Shown in pieces: positions 3,725-5,725 of a DNA stretch of 5,725 bases. Position 1 is the stretch's first letter. Each line of letters starts with the position of its first letter. A program made the translations under genes and the position numbers. Under the pieces are notes generated by a model. It was not told the DNA's origin and made no database searches. It was given only the letters and a program-made list of their open reading frames with translations. Source of the DNA: Planctomycetes bacterium RIFCSPHIGHO2_12_FULL_52_36 (GTDB lineage Bacteria > Planctomycetota > Brocadiia > Brocadiales > Bathyanammoxibiaceae); NCBI GenBank assembly GCA_001828545.1, contig MHYW01000073.1:1-5725 (forward strand). The letters are read 5' to 3'.

Positions 3725-5725
3725 AGTCTCTACCCCACTACCTTTTGCTAAAGCAGGCTTACTGCTGACCACGAAGGTCTGTGCATAGGAAAGCCCCGCA
3801 TCGTCTCTGGCCACGATGGTTATGGTGTTGGGGCCCTCTTTAAGAGGGACCTCGGCAGAGAAGGCCAATTCCTTGACCTTCTCCCCTTTCTTCGGGGATT
3901 TGAAGAAGGCCTTCTCGTTGTTTACCATTACAAAGAGGTGCTTGACCATCTGGTCGTCTCTGGCACTGCCTGATAGTGTCATCCTGCTGGATGGAAGGAG
4001 GAGAGGGGTCTTCTCAAATTCAATTACAGGGGGCATATACTGCAGGTGAAGGGCAAGGACCTCCTCCTTTTCCACTGAGGTCTCGGAGACGTCCGTGGCA
4101 GGGATCCAACCCCTGCCTCCACCAGGCAGGCCCATCCTGTACCAGCCTGGTACCCATCCGTTGACTCTCACTATACTCCCCTTTTTTATCTGGCACATGA
4201 CGGGGGATTCCGTTGACCTGCCCCCAAAGACCCATGTGGGCCGCACGGCCTGGATGCGTTTATCTACCTCTACCACAGAAGGGGAAACCTTGGGGGCCAT
4301 CACGGAGAAGGTCAATTTCTGGGAGAGATAGACGCCGAAGTTAAGGTCAGTTATGACCAGGTCCATACTGAATTCCTTCGCCTCCAGGGCCTCTTTGACC
4401 AGGAAGCGTAGACGGGCAGTCTTTTCTTCCCCAGGGGCAAGCTCTCCCAGTTCCTTACTGCCTTCTTCCACGAAGACCTCTTTTTGGCTCAGGTTCCTTA
4501 CGGCAACCACATTTTTGGAGCTAGCACCCTTTCCAATGTTCCGTACCGTTACCAGGAGGTCCAGGAGTTCCCCCTTCTGTACTAACCCATCGTCGTCCGG
4601 CCTCCGCCCTTCAGTATTGGCCTCCGTTATCTGATACGAGAATGCAAACTCGGGTCTGGGCAGTGCCTCCACCGTCAGGGTACCATAGACGTCTTTGGGT
4701 ACGTTCCCATTCAACTCCGTAAATTTGATGGTGAACTCATCGGACCTGTCCAGGCTATTCTTTGGTAATTCTATCTTATGGGTATAGCTCTTAGAAGTAC
4801 CTTTATCTATCCTTCCCAGAGGGAATTCCAGCTTATCCAGGAGTAGGTTTTTAGATTCTATAATGCCGTACATCCTGTAGAGGGCACCTTCTCCCTGGTT
4901 CTCAACGGTAAGGGTAACGTTAACCGTCTCTCCAGCGGTCCATTTCTCCTTCAAGGGCTGGAGGGCAAGGGAGGCAACGGGTTTGGGAGTCTTGGTGTCT
5001 TTTCCATAGCGCCAATCTATCCCCAAATCTGCCAGGGCCTTTATAATCTTTTCCTCTTCGGCCTGCCTTATTTTCTCAAAGGAAGGCCAGAGGTCTTTTA
5101 ACATCTGCTCCCTCGTAGTAGAGGCAGTGTTCTTTATCAGTTCAAGGGCAATCTGTAGCTGGTTGTCCTTGGAGAGGTCCTTTTGTTTGTAAACGCTTTC
5201 TTCCTCACCCTCCGGGATCTCCTCTAAGGCGGCGAGATACTTCAGAGAGACAAGGGGAGGTTCTGGAGGATTAACCTCTCCATGTAGGTGTCCCCTCATG
5301 TCTGCCTCCCTGAGGGCCCCGGCAGTACCCTTCTCCAGGAGGATATTCTCCTTCCCCAGGACTACTGGAACAAGGTTGACATCGGGGGTTATCCCGAGGG
5401 TCTGGATGTCCCTATAAAGGGGTGTGAGGTATTTGGCCACGGTGAGCTTCAAGGCTGAGCCATCCGCCAGGTCAATTAGTTGTTGGACAGTGCCCTTACC
5501 GAAGCTTCTATCCCCGATAGTAAGGGCACGGTCATTTTCCTTCAAGGCTGCGGCTACAATCTCCGAACCTGAGGCGCTACTCGCATCTATAATCACTATC
5601 AGGGGGCAGAGGGTTATGTCTTTTTCCGAGTACCGGGCCTTCTGTACCTCCCTCTGTCTCTTGCCCTGGCCTACTGTTGCCACTATGACCCCTTTTTCCA
5701 GGAACCTGTCCGACACCCCCACTGC
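3719..5725 (-). CDS. S41 (C-terminal processing) peptidase with Ig-like and SH3b domains, 5' end outside window
   Basis: Only the C-terminal 668 codons are present. The codon at 5720-5722 is GTG, but it sits in the middle of a conserved S41 block (AVGVSDRFLEKGVIV) with open frame before it, so it is an internal Val, not a start. Numbering from that codon, the peptidase part runs to about 115 and keeps the Ser-Lys dyad: S51 in SSASGSEI and K76 in SFGKGTVQ, 25 residues apart as in CtpA/D1 processing peptidases, plus Q80. A helical region follows (about 185-235), then Ig/CARDB-like domains at about 245-353 (VNVTLTVENQGEG) and 357-475 (VTVRNIGKGASSKNV), an SH3b domain at about 500-545 (VRVNGWVPGWYRM to RGWIPATDV) and a final beta-sandwich at about 563-652 (LKEGPNTITIVARDDAG). 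The signal peptide and PDZ domain expected of the family would lie upstream. Such enzymes act in the periplasm or at the cell surface. The architecture recalls myxobacterial MXAN_5808-type peptidases, from memory. The substrate is unknown. Confidence 0.9.
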   Translation of the reverse strand, partial: AVGVSDRFLEKGVIVATVGQGKRQREVQKARYSEKDITLCPLIVIIDASSASGSEIVAAALKENDRALTIGDRSFGKGTVQQLIDLADGSALKLTVAKYLTPLYRDIQTLGITPDVNLVPVVLGKENILLEKGTAGALREADMRGHLHGEVNPPEPPLVSLKYLAALEEIPEGEEESVYKQKDLSKDNQLQIALELIKNTASTTREQMLKDLWPSFEKIRQAEEEKIIKALADLGIDWRYGKDTKTPKPVASLALQPLKEKWTAGETVNVTLTVENQGEGALYRMYGIIESKNLLLDKLEFPLGRIDKGTSKSYTHKIELPKNSLDRSDEFTIKFTELNGNVPKDVYGTLTVEALPRPEFAFSYQITEANTEGRRPDDDGLVQKGELLDLLVTVRNIGKGASSKNVVAVRNLSQKEVFVEEGSKELGELAPGEEKTARLRFLVKEALEAKEFSMDLVITDLNFGVYLSQKLTFSVMAPKVSPSVVEVDKRIQAVRPTWVFGGRSTESPVMCQIKKGSIVRVNGWVPGWYRMGLPGGGRGWIPATDVSETSVEKEEVLALHLQYMPPVIEFEKTPLLLPSSRMTLSGSARDDQMVKHLFVMVNNEKAFFKSPKKGEKVKELAFSAEVPLKEGPNTITIVARDDAGLSYAQTFVVSSKPALAKGSGVETP

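Noticed and set aside
4112..4153. Two adjacent palindromes (CCTGCCT/AGGCAGG and GTACCAG/CTGGTAC) in the S41 gene
   Set aside because: They encode WVPGWYRMGLPGGGRGW, a normal-length SH3b segment, so the symmetry is explained by Gly, Pro and Trp codons; no extra residues are inserted as in the RluA-type gene.

Overview
This is a bacterial chromosomal window with a compact set of housekeeping genes and an unusual load of small palindromic and 7-bp-periodic repeats between (and once inside) the genes. The taxon cannot be fixed from the sequence. The YacG family, an S41 peptidase with SH3b and Ig-like domains, heavy AGG/AGA arginine use in polX and moderately high GC suggest a free-living, probably Gram-negative environmental bacterium. 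From memory, palindromes of this kind whose translations read like VGAGFTPA or VGAGHAR are common in Nitrospirota, Desulfobacterota and anammox-type Planctomycetota genomes. That placement is inference only.

Left end (about 1-360): the last 71 codons of a plus-strand gene whose end resembles a Swt1-type HEPN domain (RGPIAH motif), a domain often found in defence and RNA-targeting proteins. An AT-rich stretch follows with a terminator-like hairpin (253-304) and a separate GC-rich 12-bp-stem inverted repeat (306-354).

Centre (374-2533): a near-perfect sigma70 promoter (TTGACA, 18 bp, TATAAT) drives a leader carrying a foldable palindromic repeat, then polX (family-X DNA polymerase with PHP nuclease domain, start at 502), then yacG (small zinc protein, predicted DNA gyrase inhibitor). 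Both are DNA-maintenance genes and may be co-transcribed. The polX-yacG gap holds a perfect 8-bp-arm palindrome and a C-rich degenerate heptamer array.

Right half (2580-5725), convergent on the minus strand: an RluA-type pseudouridine synthase gene, preceded by a secreted-type S41 (C-terminal processing) peptidase whose 5' end lies outside the window. The S41 protein carries at least two Ig/CARDB-like domains, an SH3b domain and a last beta-sandwich.

The most notable observation is a block of about 91-93 bp made of two palindromic modules, sitting in frame inside the pseudouridine synthase gene and adding about 31 residues between two conserved blocks. A related module (18 of 23 identical bases over its conserved part) lies in the polX leader. 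Degenerate heptamer arrays occupy all three gaps between the four right-hand genes. No CRISPR array, tRNA, rRNA or complete insertion sequence was seen.
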